From assembly GCA_021777995.1 (NCBI GenBank), contig JAJYCW010000007.1, positions 1 to 64,000 on the forward strand: DNA of 64,000 nucleotides, in the 5' to 3' direction. This DNA is from a bacterium. GTDB lineage: Bacteria > Armatimonadota > Chthonomonadetes > Chthonomonadales > Chthonomonadaceae. Below the pieces are notes generated by a model. The model saw nothing but the letters and a program-made list of their open reading frames with translations, searched no databases and was not told the origin of the DNA. The position numbers and the translations under genes are program-made. Shown one piece after another: positions 1 through 9,810 of this stretch (within the stretch, counting starts at the first letter, position 1; each line of letters begins with the position of its first letter).

Positions 1-3000
1 ACACAGACACGTTCAACGTAACCGTTCCCTACGATGAGGGTGTATCCAATGTTGCTAAGGGCGCCTATGCCCAGTTGCTTTCAGCCCCACCTGGCTCTCC
101 TGCTGCTCACCTCAGCATGTACCCGCTTTGGCCCAATCTGTTGCGTACCTCTACGCTTCCTGTAAACGGGCTTGCTGGCCCCGTAATATACGTTGGTAAC
201 GGGGATCTCAACAATTTCAACGGCAAAACGGTGGAAGGTTCCATCGTTTTGGTGAACTTTAACTGTGGGCAACAGTGGCTAAATGCACCGCGCTTGGGTG
301 CCAAAGCCGTGATCTTCGTTGCACCAGACTCCACCCTGCGCGGTGAGGCAGATTCGAAGTTCATTGGAATTCCGATCTCTATCCCTCGGTTTTACATGAC
401 ACAAAGTCAGGCAGCCCCGCTGCTGGCTGCATGTGCCTCTGGCCGTCCGCCGCAGGTGCGTCTCTTCTGCAATATGCCGTGGAGAAATGAAACCTGTCGC
501 AACTTTACGGCTGTTATTCCCGGCTCCGATCCCAAGATGGCGAGCCAGGTTATTGCGGTAGAGAGCTACTACGACTCCATTTCCATTGTGCCCGCTCTGG
601 CTCCTGGTGCGGATACTACTTGTGGTATGGCCGCTATGTTGGAGATGATGCGGTACTTCAAAGCGCATCCTCCTAAGAGAACCATGTGGTTCGTTGCAAC
701 AAGTGCCCATTTTCAGGCTTTGCAGGGTATTCGCGAATACCTCAATGCGCACATGGACTCATGGATGCCCCCCGGGATCATTCAATCTGCGATGGCGAAG
801 ACGAACGAAACCCGTGTGGGCATCTGGCTTGGAGTATTTCTGCTCTTTTTCGGAGCGCTGTTCGTGTCTGCGATGCGCGCGACGAGCGCTTCCGGCAAGC
901 GTGTTACTGGAGGAACCATAACTACCGGTATTGCCCTGGTGGTTATGTTGGCATTAAATGGCGGCTTCTATGCGAGTTCACACGCCGAGTCACTACCAAA
1001 CCCTCCTAAAATTCTGCTGTGGACCGGCCTGGATCTAACTAGCCAATCCAACTCATTCGGCATCTTCTATAAGGGGTGGTTCTACGATTTTCGTGAGGAC
1101 ATCCAAGGTAGGTTCAGCGATATCGCACGTATTTGCCGCGAGAATGCTGCCCTGGTGGGGCAGACGTTCGGATTTGATTCGACCCGGTATTTCAACGATG
1201 GTGTGAACCCGGTGAACGGCAAAAACTGGAGAAACTACATTCCGGGCCAACCCGCTTTCGATTCGGAACCTGTTACGATGGCAGGTGGTAACGGCATTAC
1301 CTTCGCCACAACAAATGACAGCCGAAACCTTATCGATACACCGTTTGATACTGCTAATCGCGTCAACATTGCCAACCTCACTACTCAAGTGAAGCTGATG
1401 GACTGCCTGATGTGGCACATTGTGACGGACTCGAACGCACAGAGTGACAGCGACATGCGCCACATGCCTATCTCGGATGCTCCACAGTGGTCGCGAATGG
1501 CGCTACAGGGTGGCTTCGCAACTGTTAACGGCCAGGTGCAGATATTCAACCCGAAGAAGTCGTTTATCGCTAGTTCCGATCCTAAGCTGTGCAATACTCT
1601 TGTGGTGCTGCGAAACCAGACGAAGAGCTTTATGGGCGTTCGCGGCAATATGATAACCGAGGCGCAATGGTCTACTCCCGATAACATGGGGCAGATTGCA
1701 TTGGGATCCGATGGCTTACCTCAGCACTATGACGAAGCGACTGGCGAGGCAACTGGCATTAACGGTAAACAGTACCCATGCCTCGACTACTACTCTTTCC
1801 ACGGTGTCGCGCCGCTTACAGCATACGGATCGAACAAGAATATCGACCTTGCGGCGTACCATATCGACAACCGATCGATGCGCCCCGATCCCGCCAACCC
1901 GGCGGTTATGGAACCGGATCCTCATCGGGGAGAGATAGATTATGCTCCCGACCGTGGCCCGGAGGGTGCTGAAGCCATTCCGCTCAGTATTGAAGTGACC
2001 ACGGCGCGCCGTACTTCTCCAATCGTTGTTTTTAGGTGTGTGCCTACTGCCATTTATGACCTTGTGGACCAGCAGTCCCTACAGGCCCTAACAGGTATCA
2101 GTGTCTACGACGGCGAAACAGACGGTACGCCGCGAATGTACGGATATACCATGGCGCCTCAGGACGATGCCAATTCGTCGTCCTATGTTGAGGATATGGC
2201 GGTGCTGTTTGCGCAGCCTGGATCACGCATGAAAATTGCGATGACTAGTGGTCCTGGCGATACGCGCCTGCTCCTTATAAACTCCAAATATGATCCATCC
2301 GATCCCTTTAACCAACGCGGTTTGTCGCCAAATCCCACGGGAATTGGATATCTGGTGGCAGGTACAAGTGCCGAGCGTCAGAATGCTGATGTTATGGGTG
2401 CTGCCGGCTCGCATGGTGCCAATTCGGCGACAACTAGTGGCGAAATTGCACGCTCTGGTGCGATCTACGATACCGCCCTCCATGTAGCGGAGGATATGTG
2501 GAAGCTTGACGATTACCGAATGCGCCGCCTTGCGAATTATCGCATTCTTAACATGAACTCTAAGGAGGGTGTTCCAGGTCTCCACAATCTTGCGGCGCAG
2601 GAGATTGCCCTAGCCAAACAGGCGCGCGCCGAGAAGAACTGGGAGCTGTTTGATGCACGCTCTCGGGAAGCCTGGGGACTAGAAAGCCGCGCATACCCCG
2701 ATGTGCAGCAGACCGCCATGGACGTTGTGGAAGGCGTTATTTTTTACCTGGCGCTTCTTATGCCGTTTGCCTACTTCAGCGAAAGGCTGCTTTTCGGTTT
2801 CTTCGACCTAAAACGGCAGCTAAGTGCAGCCTTTCTTATCTTCCTTGCAATATTCACCTGCTTCCGCTACATCCACCCTGCGTTTGACTTAACCACCAAC
2901 CCGATCATCGTGTTGCTGGCATTTATCATGCTAGCTCTATCCGTACTCGTTATCGCGATGATCACGGGTAAGTTCGAAGAGCAGATCAAGCAGATGGGTG

Positions 3001-4841
3001 AAAGTGCAGCAGGAGTGCACAAGGCTGACATTGGCCGTGTATCGGTGGCATTTGCCGCATTCAACCTGGGAATCTCTAATATGCGTCGGCGCAAAACCAG
3101 GACCGCACTCACTTGTATTACGCTGGTGCTTCTCACATTTACGGTTCTATCATTTACGTCGGTCGTGCAGGTGATGCGATTTAACAAAGTGCCTGCACCA
3201 AGCGATTACGGTCCGCGATACAACGGTATCATGATCCGCACACCTATGTGGGATCCTCTTCAGGAGCCTGCATATAGAATTCTAAGCGATGAATATTCTC
3301 GTAATTATCATGTCGCGCCTCGCGCCTGGTTCTACGGCACCTCCCCTGGCGAACAGTCTTTCCTAACACTTCAGCGCGCGGATCGTTCGTACGACGCACG
3401 TGCACTTTGCGGATTGTCCTGGGATGAAGCGTACATAACCAAGCCGCAGGACGCTCTACTGAAAGATGATAAGGGCCAAGTGGTAGGACGGTGGTTTAGA
3501 CCCGGTGACCGTTATGATATCATTTTGCCAGATACCATTGCGCAGGCGCTTCACATCGGTTTGCGCGATGTTGGTACCGCGAAAGTCAACTACAGCGGAG
3601 TACCATACACGGTCATTGGTATCCTCGACTCGCAGAAGCTTAAGCGAATCGATGATCTCGATAACGAGATGCTTACACCCGTCGACTTTATTGCCATGAG
3701 TAAGCAGTCGCAGAGCAGTTCAGGCAACTCGGGGTCGAGCCAGGGGTTCCAGAACTATATCCACCTCGAGCCAGATATGGTCTTCTTCATACCCTATCGA
3801 ACTGCAATGGACATGGGCGCACAACTCCGTTCCATAGCGATCGACTTTAGCAATCCCACTGAAGTGCTGAAGCGGTTAGACCCACTCATGCACCGCCTCG
3901 ATCTTAATATTTACGCTGGGCAGGTCTTCAATCCTACCGCTTCAACGCCCTCCAAGATTGGTGCCGTATACCGCTACTCTTCCATTGCAGCAACATCGTC
4001 TAGCGGACTGGAACTCGTGCTGTTCCCGATCATCCTGGCGTCACTTATTGTGCTTAACACTATGTTGAATTCGGTCTATGAGCGTATTAGGGAGATACAC
4101 ATCTTCTCCTCTATCGGACTGGCGCCGTCTCACATAGGGATGCTTTTCATAGCCGAGGCGCTTGTGTACGCTATTCTAGGTTCTGTTGCCGGCTACCTGC
4201 TAGGACAGTTCCTCAGTAAGCTGCTAGTTATCACTGGCTGGGCGCCGGCTCTATACCTCAACTTCTCGAGCACCAGTGCAGTGGGAACCACGCTAATTGT
4301 CGTGACTGTCGTTCTGTTGTCCACTATCTATCCGGCTCGAAAGGCCTCCGAGGTAGCTACGCCAGCGGTTGACCGCACCTGGAAGACACCAGAACCCGAA
4401 GGTGACAACTGGAAGATACCTCTGCCATTCGCTGTGACGGGTGATCAAGCCAGCGGTCTCAACTCCTTCCTGATGGAGTGGCTCAAGGCGTACGAGGAGT
4501 ACAGTATCGGTGACTTTGTTACCCAGCAGGTGGTTACCGACGAATTTGAGAGTGAGAACGGCCATGCGTACCGAATTGGCTGTATGGCATGGTTGGCGCC
4601 GTTTGACCTTGGGGTTTCGCAGATGGTTGCGGTAGAAACGACACCCACAGACACGGCCGATGTTTATGAAATCCACCTACTTATTACCCGTGTCTCGGGT
4701 GACATTTCCAACTGGAAGCGTGTAAACCGCCGCTTCCTGAACACTCTAAGAAAGCAGTTCCTCATTTGGCGTACGCTTAAACAAGCGGATCGCGAGCGAT
4801 ATCTCTCAGGGGACGTTGAAGCGGAGGCAGTACCCGGCTAG
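1..4841 (+). CDS. Giant FtsX-family ABC permease with PA/M28-like ectodomain (5' end outside window)
   Basis: The frame is open to the left edge, so the start lies outside the window; the first in-window TTG at 75 is not the true start. About 1,612 residues are visible. The N-terminal part resembles a protease-associated (PA) domain followed by an M28 aminopeptidase-like domain. The metal ligands of M28 look lost: the usual HYDS is SYYDS near 564-578, the paired acidic residues of GADD are GADT, and the usual EE is HF in SAHFQ. Two membrane helices follow (about 815-990), then a long extracytoplasmic part, two helices near 2730-2970, and a classical FtsX/MacB core with a helix near 3080, a periplasmic insert, and three helices from about 4010 to 4330. 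The C-terminal tail is soluble. The likely role is an ABC permease working with the ATPase at 10496. The family call is firm for FtsX and moderate for the PA/M28 part. Confidence 0.8.
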   Translation, partial: TDTFNVTVPYDEGVSNVAKGAYAQLLSAPPGSPAAHLSMYPLWPNLLRTSTLPVNGLAGPVIYVGNGDLNNFNGKTVEGSIVLVNFNCGQQWLNAPRLGAKAVIFVAPDSTLRGEADSKFIGIPISIPRFYMTQSQAAPLLAACASGRPPQVRLFCNMPWRNETCRNFTAVIPGSDPKMASQVIAVESYYDSISIVPALAPGADTTCGMAAMLEMMRYFKAHPPKRTMWFVATSAHFQALQGIREYLNAHMDSWMPPGIIQSAMAKTNETRVGIWLGVFLLFFGALFVSAMRATSASGKRVTGGTITTGIALVVMLALNGGFYASSHAESLPNPPKILLWTGLDLTSQSNSFGIFYKGWFYDFREDIQGRFSDIARICRENAALVGQTFGFDSTRYFNDGVNPVNGKNWRNYIPGQPAFDSEPVTMAGGNGITFATTNDSRNLIDTPFDTANRVNIANLTTQVKLMDCLMWHIVTDSNAQSDSDMRHMPISDAPQWSRMALQGGFATVNGQVQIFNPKKSFIASSDPKLCNTLVVLRNQTKSFMGVRGNMITEAQWSTPDNMGQIALGSDGLPQHYDEATGEATGINGKQYPCLDYYSFHGVAPLTAYGSNKNIDLAAYHIDNRSMRPDPANPAVMEPDPHRGEIDYAPDRGPEGAEAIPLSIEVTTARRTSPIVVFRCVPTAIYDLVDQQSLQALTGISVYDGETDGTPRMYGYTMAPQDDANSSSYVEDMAVLFAQPGSRMKIAMTSGPGDTRLLLINSKYDPSDPFNQRGLSPNPTGIGYLVAGTSAERQNADVMGAAGSHGANSATTSGEIARSGAIYDTALHVAEDMWKLDDYRMRRLANYRILNMNSKEGVPGLHNLAAQEIALAKQARAEKNWELFDARSREAWGLESRAYPDVQQTAMDVVEGVIFYLALLMPFAYFSERLLFGFFDLKRQLSAAFLIFLAIFTCFRYIHPAFDLTTNPIIVLLAFIMLALSVLVIAMITGKFEEQIKQMGESAAGVHKADIGRVSVAFAAFNLGISNMRRRKTRTALTCITLVLLTFTVLSFTSVVQVMRFNKVPAPSDYGPRYNGIMIRTPMWDPLQEPAYRILSDEYSRNYHVAPRAWFYGTSPGEQSFLTLQRADRSYDARALCGLSWDEAYITKPQDALLKDDKGQVVGRWFRPGDRYDIILPDTIAQALHIGLRDVGTAKVNYSGVPYTVIGILDSQKLKRIDDLDNEMLTPVDFIAMSKQSQSSSGNSGSSQGFQNYIHLEPDMVFFIPYRTAMDMGAQLRSIAIDFSNPTEVLKRLDPLMHRLDLNIYAGQVFNPTASTPSKIGAVYRYSSIAATSSSGLELVLFPIILASLIVLNTMLNSVYERIREIHIFSSIGLAPSHIGMLFIAEALVYAILGSVAGYLLGQFLSKLLVITGWAPALYLNFSSTSAVGTTLIVVTVVLLSTIYPARKASEVATPAVDRTWKTPEPEGDNWKIPLPFAVTGDQASGLNSFLMEWLKAYEEYSIGDFVTQQVVTDEFESENGHAYRIGCMAWLAPFDLGVSQMVAVETTPTDTADVYEIHLLITRVSGDISNWKRVNRRFLNTLRKQFLIWRTLKQADRERYLSGDVEAEAVPG

Positions 4842-4873
4842 GCAACAGACAGACTGAATATTGGAGGACTAAC

Positions 4874-5242
4874 ATGAGTGACTTATTCGAGTTGATGGGA
4901 CCCTTGTTTGTCTTGACGATGGGACTGGTTATGTGGTTGGTTATTTCGGTACCAATCATGGCGATGGCGCGAAGAGTGGGGCATGATATGCCATGGCTTG
5001 CCTTCATTCCAATCGCGCAACTGTGGCTGCTCATAGATATAGCTGGACGTGACTGGTGGTTTCTGCTTCTGATGTTTGTGCCTGTGGTTAACCTTGGCGT
5101 GTTAGTTTGGATTGGTATGGGGTTGGCGGATACTTTCAATCAGCCGCAATGGCTAGGTATCTTGATGCTGGTGCCGCTGGTTAATCTGGCAGTGCTGTAC
5201 TATTTTGGTTTTGGCGCCAATACCAACGTTCTGCCGCAGTAG
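4874..5242 (+). CDS. Small DUF5684-like membrane protein
   Basis: This is a 122-residue protein with an ATG start behind a GGAGG Shine-Dalgarno sequence at 4863-4867. It has an N-terminal helix, then the pattern of an amphipathic WLAFIP segment, a short IAGRDWW turn, and two more helices with repeated VPLVNL/VPVVNL motifs. This architecture matches DUF5684-type proteins, small integral membrane proteins of unknown function often next to signal peptidases or exporters. It sits 32 bp after the giant permease gene and is probably co-transcribed. No catalytic motif is visible. It could be an accessory subunit of the neighbouring transporter, but that is inference from position only. Confidence 0.7.
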   Translation: MSDLFELMGPLFVLTMGLVMWLVISVPIMAMARRVGHDMPWLAFIPIAQLWLLIDIAGRDWWFLLLMFVPVVNLGVLVWIGMGLADTFNQPQWLGILMLVPLVNLAVLYYFGFGANTNVLPQ

Positions 5243-5343
5243 CTGGAGATAAGGCAAATATATCTGGTGTTGTGCAATACGTGGGCTAGGTGATTTGGTC
5301 GGAAGATTCGCAGGTGGTGAAATTCGGTGAGGAGGCAACACGC

Positions 5344-7380
5344 GTGGCGGTAGACAACGAGATAGCGCTTGCTAGGCAACAGGTGGAAGTTGAGGCCAAC
5401 GACGAGCAGGGAGAACAGCAATTTGCCGATGGCTTTAGTGGCAAAACGGTCATCGGTACGCTCTTCGTGGCACTTATCATGCTTCCTGGTGCGCTTTATC
5501 TGGGTCTAGTCGCCGGTCAGGGATTAGGCCCTGCCGCCGAGTGGGTCACTATTGTACTTTTTTCCGAGATTATGCGCAGGTCGTTTCTCCCCATGAGGCG
5601 GCAGGAGATCTACATTCTCTACTACGTAGCCGCTGCACTTACAGGTCTTGCCGCCGACAAGGGGATCAGCGGTGGTTCATTTGGGTACCTGATTTGGGCG
5701 CAGTATTTCATACAATCGCCCCAAGCAGCCATCGTTTCGCACAGCATACCTGCGTGGGTTGTTCCTCCCGCCGGGTCACCGGCTCTACTCCATCGTACAT
5801 TCTTTAGCGCCGCATGGGAAGTTCCCATTGGTCTCCTGGTCATTGGCGAACTACTGGGGCGATTTAACTGGATTAGCGCGGGCTACTTCCTCTTCAGAAT
5901 TACCTCAGACATAGAACAACTGCCGTTCCCAATGGCGCCTGTGGCTGCTTCCGGCGCTACCGCTCTCGCAGAAGCCTCCTCGAAAGAAGAGTCGTGGCGA
6001 TGGCGCGTCTTCTCCATTGGCTCTATGGTGGGTCTTATCTTCGGGTTCTTATACATTGCCATCCCGGTGTTTACTGGCGTCGTCTTCGGCCACGCTCTTC
6101 AACTCCTTCCTATTCCGTTCCTCGATACTACGGTGAACACCGAGACGTTACTGCCTGGTGCCATTACCGGTTTCAACCCTAATATTGGCAACGCACTCAT
6201 AGGCTTTGTTATTCCGTTCCCCATCGTAGCCGGGTCGATGGCCGGATCGATGCTGTTCAGGGTATTTGGGGCACCCTTTTTCTACCACCTGGGTGTATTT
6301 GGCAATGCGGCCACAGGCGGCTGGTCGCCTGGTATGAATGGCATCTACACCAAGCAGGTTACGGATATAAAATTCTGGATGTCGGTTAACATCGGCCTTC
6401 AGATTTCCGTTGCGCTCATTGGGGCGTCAAGCGTGGTGAAAGTACTGAAGGAGGCGAGGAACAACCGCTCCAATCGCGGTATGCGCAAAGAACTTCCCAA
6501 GGGACGTGGCGACGTTCCCATGTGGATACCGTTCCTCATATGGGCGACGGTTACCATTTTTTATATGCTTCTATGTGAACACCTGATAAACGGGGATTCC
6601 ACGCCTGGAAATCCACACCAGTTTCCGGCGATCTTACTCATTTTCTACGGCTTGATTTGGTCACCGTTTAACTCATACGTTTCAGCAAGAATGAACGGAT
6701 TAACCGGCAGCACTGTCTCCGTTCCATTCCTAAAACAGATTTCCATCATGGAGTCGGGCTATACGCACGTGGATGCCTGGTATGCTCCTATTCCGCTTAA
6801 CGATTTTGGGTACCTTGCTCAACGGTTTCGAGAACTAGAGCTTACTGGCACAAAGTTCGTCAGCCTTATTAAGGCGGAAACTTTGATGTTCTTTGTCGTT
6901 CTACCAGCCAGCTTTATTTTCTGGGCATTCTTCTGGCATACCAATCAAATACCCTCATCACAGTTTCCGTTTGCCAATAAGATGTGGCCGATAGCTGCAA
7001 CCTTCGAAGCTATGTTCGATCGCATAAACTCGAAAGGTGGCGGAATGCAGTGGGTACATCAATCTATTAACTATTCTCGTATAGGATGGGGTATCTTCAG
7101 CGGCCTTGGGTTATACGGTCTATTTTCGCTATTTCGGATACCAGTGCTGTTCTTTTACGGATTTATAGGCGGCATAGGGGCAAACCCACCGGATGTAATA
7201 ACCACGTTTGTGGGCGCCTATCTCAGTAAAACCTACTTTGAACGGCGCTTTGGATTGGAAAATTGGCGTAAATATACACCTGTACTGTTGGCGGGATTCT
7301 CGTGCGGTACAGGCCTCATTGCAATGGCGTCAATCGCGCTCGCGCTCATTGCAAAGTCCGTAAACTACCTGCCATTCTAA
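5344..7380 (+). CDS. OPT-like (oligopeptide transporter-type) integral membrane protein
   Basis: This is a polytopic protein of about 678 residues with roughly fourteen hydrophobic helices. The frame opens with a GTG at 5290, but GTG 5344 is the better start because a strong GGTGAGGAGG lies 8 nt upstream of it at 5326-5335. Glycine-rich helices such as GALYLGLVAGQG and the long loops near PFPMAPVAASGATALAEAS resemble the OPT/YSL superfamily, whose members import peptides or metal chelates. The similarity is in overall layout rather than in a diagnostic motif, so substrate cannot be assigned. It lies inside the ABC/PqqD operon with about 100 bp to the previous gene and 50 bp to the next. An alternative is an uncharacterised DUF6785-type transporter. 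Confidence 0.6.
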   Translation: MAVDNEIALARQQVEVEANDEQGEQQFADGFSGKTVIGTLFVALIMLPGALYLGLVAGQGLGPAAEWVTIVLFSEIMRRSFLPMRRQEIYILYYVAAALTGLAADKGISGGSFGYLIWAQYFIQSPQAAIVSHSIPAWVVPPAGSPALLHRTFFSAAWEVPIGLLVIGELLGRFNWISAGYFLFRITSDIEQLPFPMAPVAASGATALAEASSKEESWRWRVFSIGSMVGLIFGFLYIAIPVFTGVVFGHALQLLPIPFLDTTVNTETLLPGAITGFNPNIGNALIGFVIPFPIVAGSMAGSMLFRVFGAPFFYHLGVFGNAATGGWSPGMNGIYTKQVTDIKFWMSVNIGLQISVALIGASSVVKVLKEARNNRSNRGMRKELPKGRGDVPMWIPFLIWATVTIFYMLLCEHLINGDSTPGNPHQFPAILLIFYGLIWSPFNSYVSARMNGLTGSTVSVPFLKQISIMESGYTHVDAWYAPIPLNDFGYLAQRFRELELTGTKFVSLIKAETLMFFVVLPASFIFWAFFWHTNQIPSSQFPFANKMWPIAATFEAMFDRINSKGGGMQWVHQSINYSRIGWGIFSGLGLYGLFSLFRIPVLFFYGFIGGIGANPPDVITTFVGAYLSKTYFERRFGLENWRKYTPVLLAGFSCGTGLIAMASIALALIAKSVNYLPF

Positions 7381-7432
7381 GTGGCGTATTAAGCTACCTG
7401 ATTCAAAGGAGGATAGAAGAATCAGTTCGATT

Positions 7433-8254
7433 TTGCTAAAAGTTGTGCTAGGGCTTTCTCTTGTTGCGGTGGTCTGCTTTTGGGGTGGTTTCGCAACGGG
7501 TAAATTCGTACCTGGTAAACGCGGCGGATTGGCAGCAGTGCTTACCGCAATCGTACTTGCGATCGTTATCATTGCAGGTACACACGGATTGGCAGTGAAA
7601 TACGGCTCGCTCGTTACACGTCTGGCTATTCTCGCTGCGCTCGCGATGGATGTGTCACTACTTGGTGGTTATGTATGTGGCCGGGGCATTCGTAAAACTA
7701 CATACCGTACGTCGCTTGCAAGCTTACTAATTTCTCTATTGCTTGTCACCGGTTCCATCGTCGGCATAAAGCGTAGCGTGGCGCAGGTTTTGACCATTGC
7801 GGAGGCGCTTGAGCCCACTCAGAGCAGCCCGAGCGATACCGATAGCCATGGCAAGGAGAGCTGTCGTCAAAATCTGCAGGCGCTCTACTCAGCAATGAGT
7901 ATGTATGCACAGGACTGGGGCGGCCTTCCTCCTGCTGCAAACTGGGCATCTAACAGCGACTTTATATCCCGGGTGCCTCATAACAGCGAGTTACACTGCC
8001 CTGCCGTTTCAAATGGGCATGACAATAAATTTGGCTACGCGTACAACACTGCAGTGGCTGGCAGATCGTTAGGGATGCTAAGCTCCATTAAGCAGATGAA
8101 GGGTGCCAGTAAAACACCGCTGCTCTATGACTCTAGTAACCTATCGGCCTCGGCGTCGGACGCCTTCAGCAGCCTGCCGATACCAGGCAGGCACCAAGGT
8201 CGGGACTATGTACTCTACCTTGATGGCCACATTGAGGCGGTAACACCCAAATGA
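7433..8254 (+). CDS. Membrane protein with prepilin-like H-x9-DG C-terminal motif
   Basis: About 273 residues: four N-terminal membrane helices (to about residue 118) are followed by a soluble domain. The soluble part contains the NLQALYSAMSMYAQDW helix and the YVLYLDGHIE end, with a histidine nine residues before the DG. That is the H-x9-DG signature of DUF1559/type II pseudopilin-like proteins common in Planctomycetes, Lentisphaerae and Armatimonadota. The start is uncertain. The only strong Shine-Dalgarno (AAAGGAGG, 7405-7412) is ideally spaced from an ATC at 7421, whereas the first conventional start codon, TTG 7433, lies 20 nt away from it. The gene overlaps the next one by ATGA, so translation is probably coupled. 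Exact role unknown. Confidence 0.65.
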   Translation: MLKVVLGLSLVAVVCFWGGFATGKFVPGKRGGLAAVLTAIVLAIVIIAGTHGLAVKYGSLVTRLAILAALAMDVSLLGGYVCGRGIRKTTYRTSLASLLISLLLVTGSIVGIKRSVAQVLTIAEALEPTQSSPSDTDSHGKESCRQNLQALYSAMSMYAQDWGGLPPAANWASNSDFISRVPHNSELHCPAVSNGHDNKFGYAYNTAVAGRSLGMLSSIKQMKGASKTPLLYDSSNLSASASDAFSSLPIPGRHQGRDYVLYLDGHIEAVTPK

Positions 8255-9342
8255 CCGACCAGCCGCTCCTACCGCAGTCGTTGCCGCGGCCGCACAAGAA
8301 ACAAGGCCTGCCTGTAGAGTTGCCTGCACTGCCGATGACTGTGATTGGATGGCAGGGAATTCGTTGTGTGCTTCCACCGGAGTGGAACCTTACCTCCTTT
8401 TCGATGGAACGTGAAAATGGATATATACGGGCCGATGCTCCTGGCGATACCGCACTAACTGTACAGATTCGGTGGCAGGATGCGTCGGACACCGAGCGTA
8501 AGATTGGCACTCTCTACGACGTGTTTGCTCCCAAGGTGCGCAAGCTTTTCAATCGTCCTGCACCAGAGCAGAAGCCGCCAGACTTGCGAAGGTTGTTAGA
8601 CAAGGTTCTAAAGGATGCGGCTAAGTCTGCCAAAAAGGCGGGCGCGGGATTTGAGAGCAGTACGAGACCAGAAAAGCTAGAGGGAGATGATCTGGAGAGG
8701 ACGGCGATTCCGTTTTCCTGGCTAGGTGGTGGCAGAGGACAGGGAAAGATTTGGCACTGCACTAAATGTAATCGCGTTGTAGTAGCACAGGTAATTGGTA
8801 TTGCACGCGATGGGGGACAAGTGCAGTCTGTAGCAGCTGGCCTGTTTGCAACACTGAGAGATCACAGTGCTGACACCCTCGATCTTTGGGCGCTGTATGA
8901 CCTTCAGGTGAAGGTACCGGTAACGTTTCGGCTGCATCAGCAACAGGTGATGTCTGGGCATTTGCGGCTCGTGTTTCTGCGTGGTGGAGAAATGATCGTT
9001 ATTGATAGATGGGGTTTGGCTTCCATGACCTTGAAGAAGTTCAAGCTTGAAGAGTGGCTCGCGGCCAACGTAACCGTAAAACTGAAATCCATGGAACAGG
9101 CTAAAGTAATTCTGCAATCTGGACATGAAGCGAAGGTATTTAGCGGGCGTTTGAGTTTAACCGACCGCTTGAAGGTCTTTCGGAGTGCCCGGGGATTGGC
9201 CAGACCACTCGCCGTTCGGTTTGAAGGCGGTGTATGGCTGTGCGAAAACGAAAACAGAATTTACACGGTGCAGGCATTGACAAGCCGGAAGACCACCGAT
9301 TTGTGGAAACTAGTGGCGGATACGGTGATGTGCTGCCAATGA
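8251..9342 (+). CDS. Uncharacterised 363-residue protein with a CxxC knuckle
   Basis: Not recognised. The start ATG overlaps the previous stop as ATGA, which argues for translational coupling. The sequence is soluble, without signal peptide or membrane helices. It begins with a proline-rich stretch, then a beta-rich domain opening with WQGIRCVLPPEW. In the middle is an HCTKCN knuckle (around 8755-8772) followed by an alternating hydrophobic strand, like half of a zinc-binding site. A lysine-rich linker (about 8575-8650) separates the first domain from the knuckle. The close spacing to the PqqD-like gene (9 bp) suggests that the two products act together, possibly as a peptide- or protein-handling pair for the ABC exporter; this is inference. 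Confidence 0.6.
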   Translation: MTDQPLLPQSLPRPHKKQGLPVELPALPMTVIGWQGIRCVLPPEWNLTSFSMERENGYIRADAPGDTALTVQIRWQDASDTERKIGTLYDVFAPKVRKLFNRPAPEQKPPDLRRLLDKVLKDAAKSAKKAGAGFESSTRPEKLEGDDLERTAIPFSWLGGGRGQGKIWHCTKCNRVVVAQVIGIARDGGQVQSVAAGLFATLRDHSADTLDLWALYDLQVKVPVTFRLHQQQVMSGHLRLVFLRGGEMIVIDRWGLASMTLKKFKLEEWLAANVTVKLKSMEQAKVILQSGHEAKVFSGRLSLTDRLKVFRSARGLARPLAVRFEGGVWLCENENRIYTVQALTSRKTTDLWKLVADTVMCCQ

Positions 9343-9351
9343 GGTGTATGA

Positions 9352-9795
9352 ATGCCTGCAAATGAATTCGGTCGAAAGTTGAAATATGCCGCTGGCAAAT
9401 ACCTGCCATTTCTAAAAATCGCGCCGCCTGTTGCAGACCGCAAACTCGTGATGAACCTTAGGCCGCTGCATAATAGCCAGCTAACCTGGGAAAAGGGTGC
9501 AAACGGAGACGTGGTTCTTGTGGTACCTGCGAACAAGAATGTTGGCCCAGTAACTAGAGCGATTGCTAAGTGGGCGCAGGCGCCGAGTGAACGTAAGGTG
9601 GAATTGGACGAGGTGGGTACCTTTGTATGGGAGCTGTGCGACGGTACTAATACTGTGGAGTCTATCGTTCAACAGACCGGACGCCACTACCACATGAACC
9701 GCCGGGAGGCTGAGGTTTCGGTTACGCTCTTTCTAGAGATGCTGCATGATCGTCACTTTATAGCCTTCTTCAAAAAGACACGCAAGGTTGGTTAA
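9352..9795 (+). CDS. PqqD-family (RiPP recognition element-like) protein
   Basis: This is a 147-residue protein. Its second half carries the PqqD signature: LDEVGTFVWELCDGTNTVE, then a helical segment and a winged-helix end with MLHDRHFIAF. PqqD domains bind leader peptides of ribosomal peptide natural products and hand them to maturation enzymes; stand-alone copies also occur beside membrane transport genes with unknown roles. The N-terminal 70 residues are extra compared with classical PqqD of about 90 residues and carry several basic residues. The Shine-Dalgarno GAGGTG overlaps the preceding stop region, and the mini-FtsX gene follows after 15 bp. No radical-SAM enzyme or obvious precursor peptide is seen in the operon. 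Confidence 0.8.
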   Translation: MPANEFGRKLKYAAGKYLPFLKIAPPVADRKLVMNLRPLHNSQLTWEKGANGDVVLVVPANKNVGPVTRAIAKWAQAPSERKVELDEVGTFVWELCDGTNTVESIVQQTGRHYHMNRREAEVSVTLFLEMLHDRHFIAFFKKTRKVG

Positions 9796-9810
9796 AGGAG
9801 AGACCGCAGA

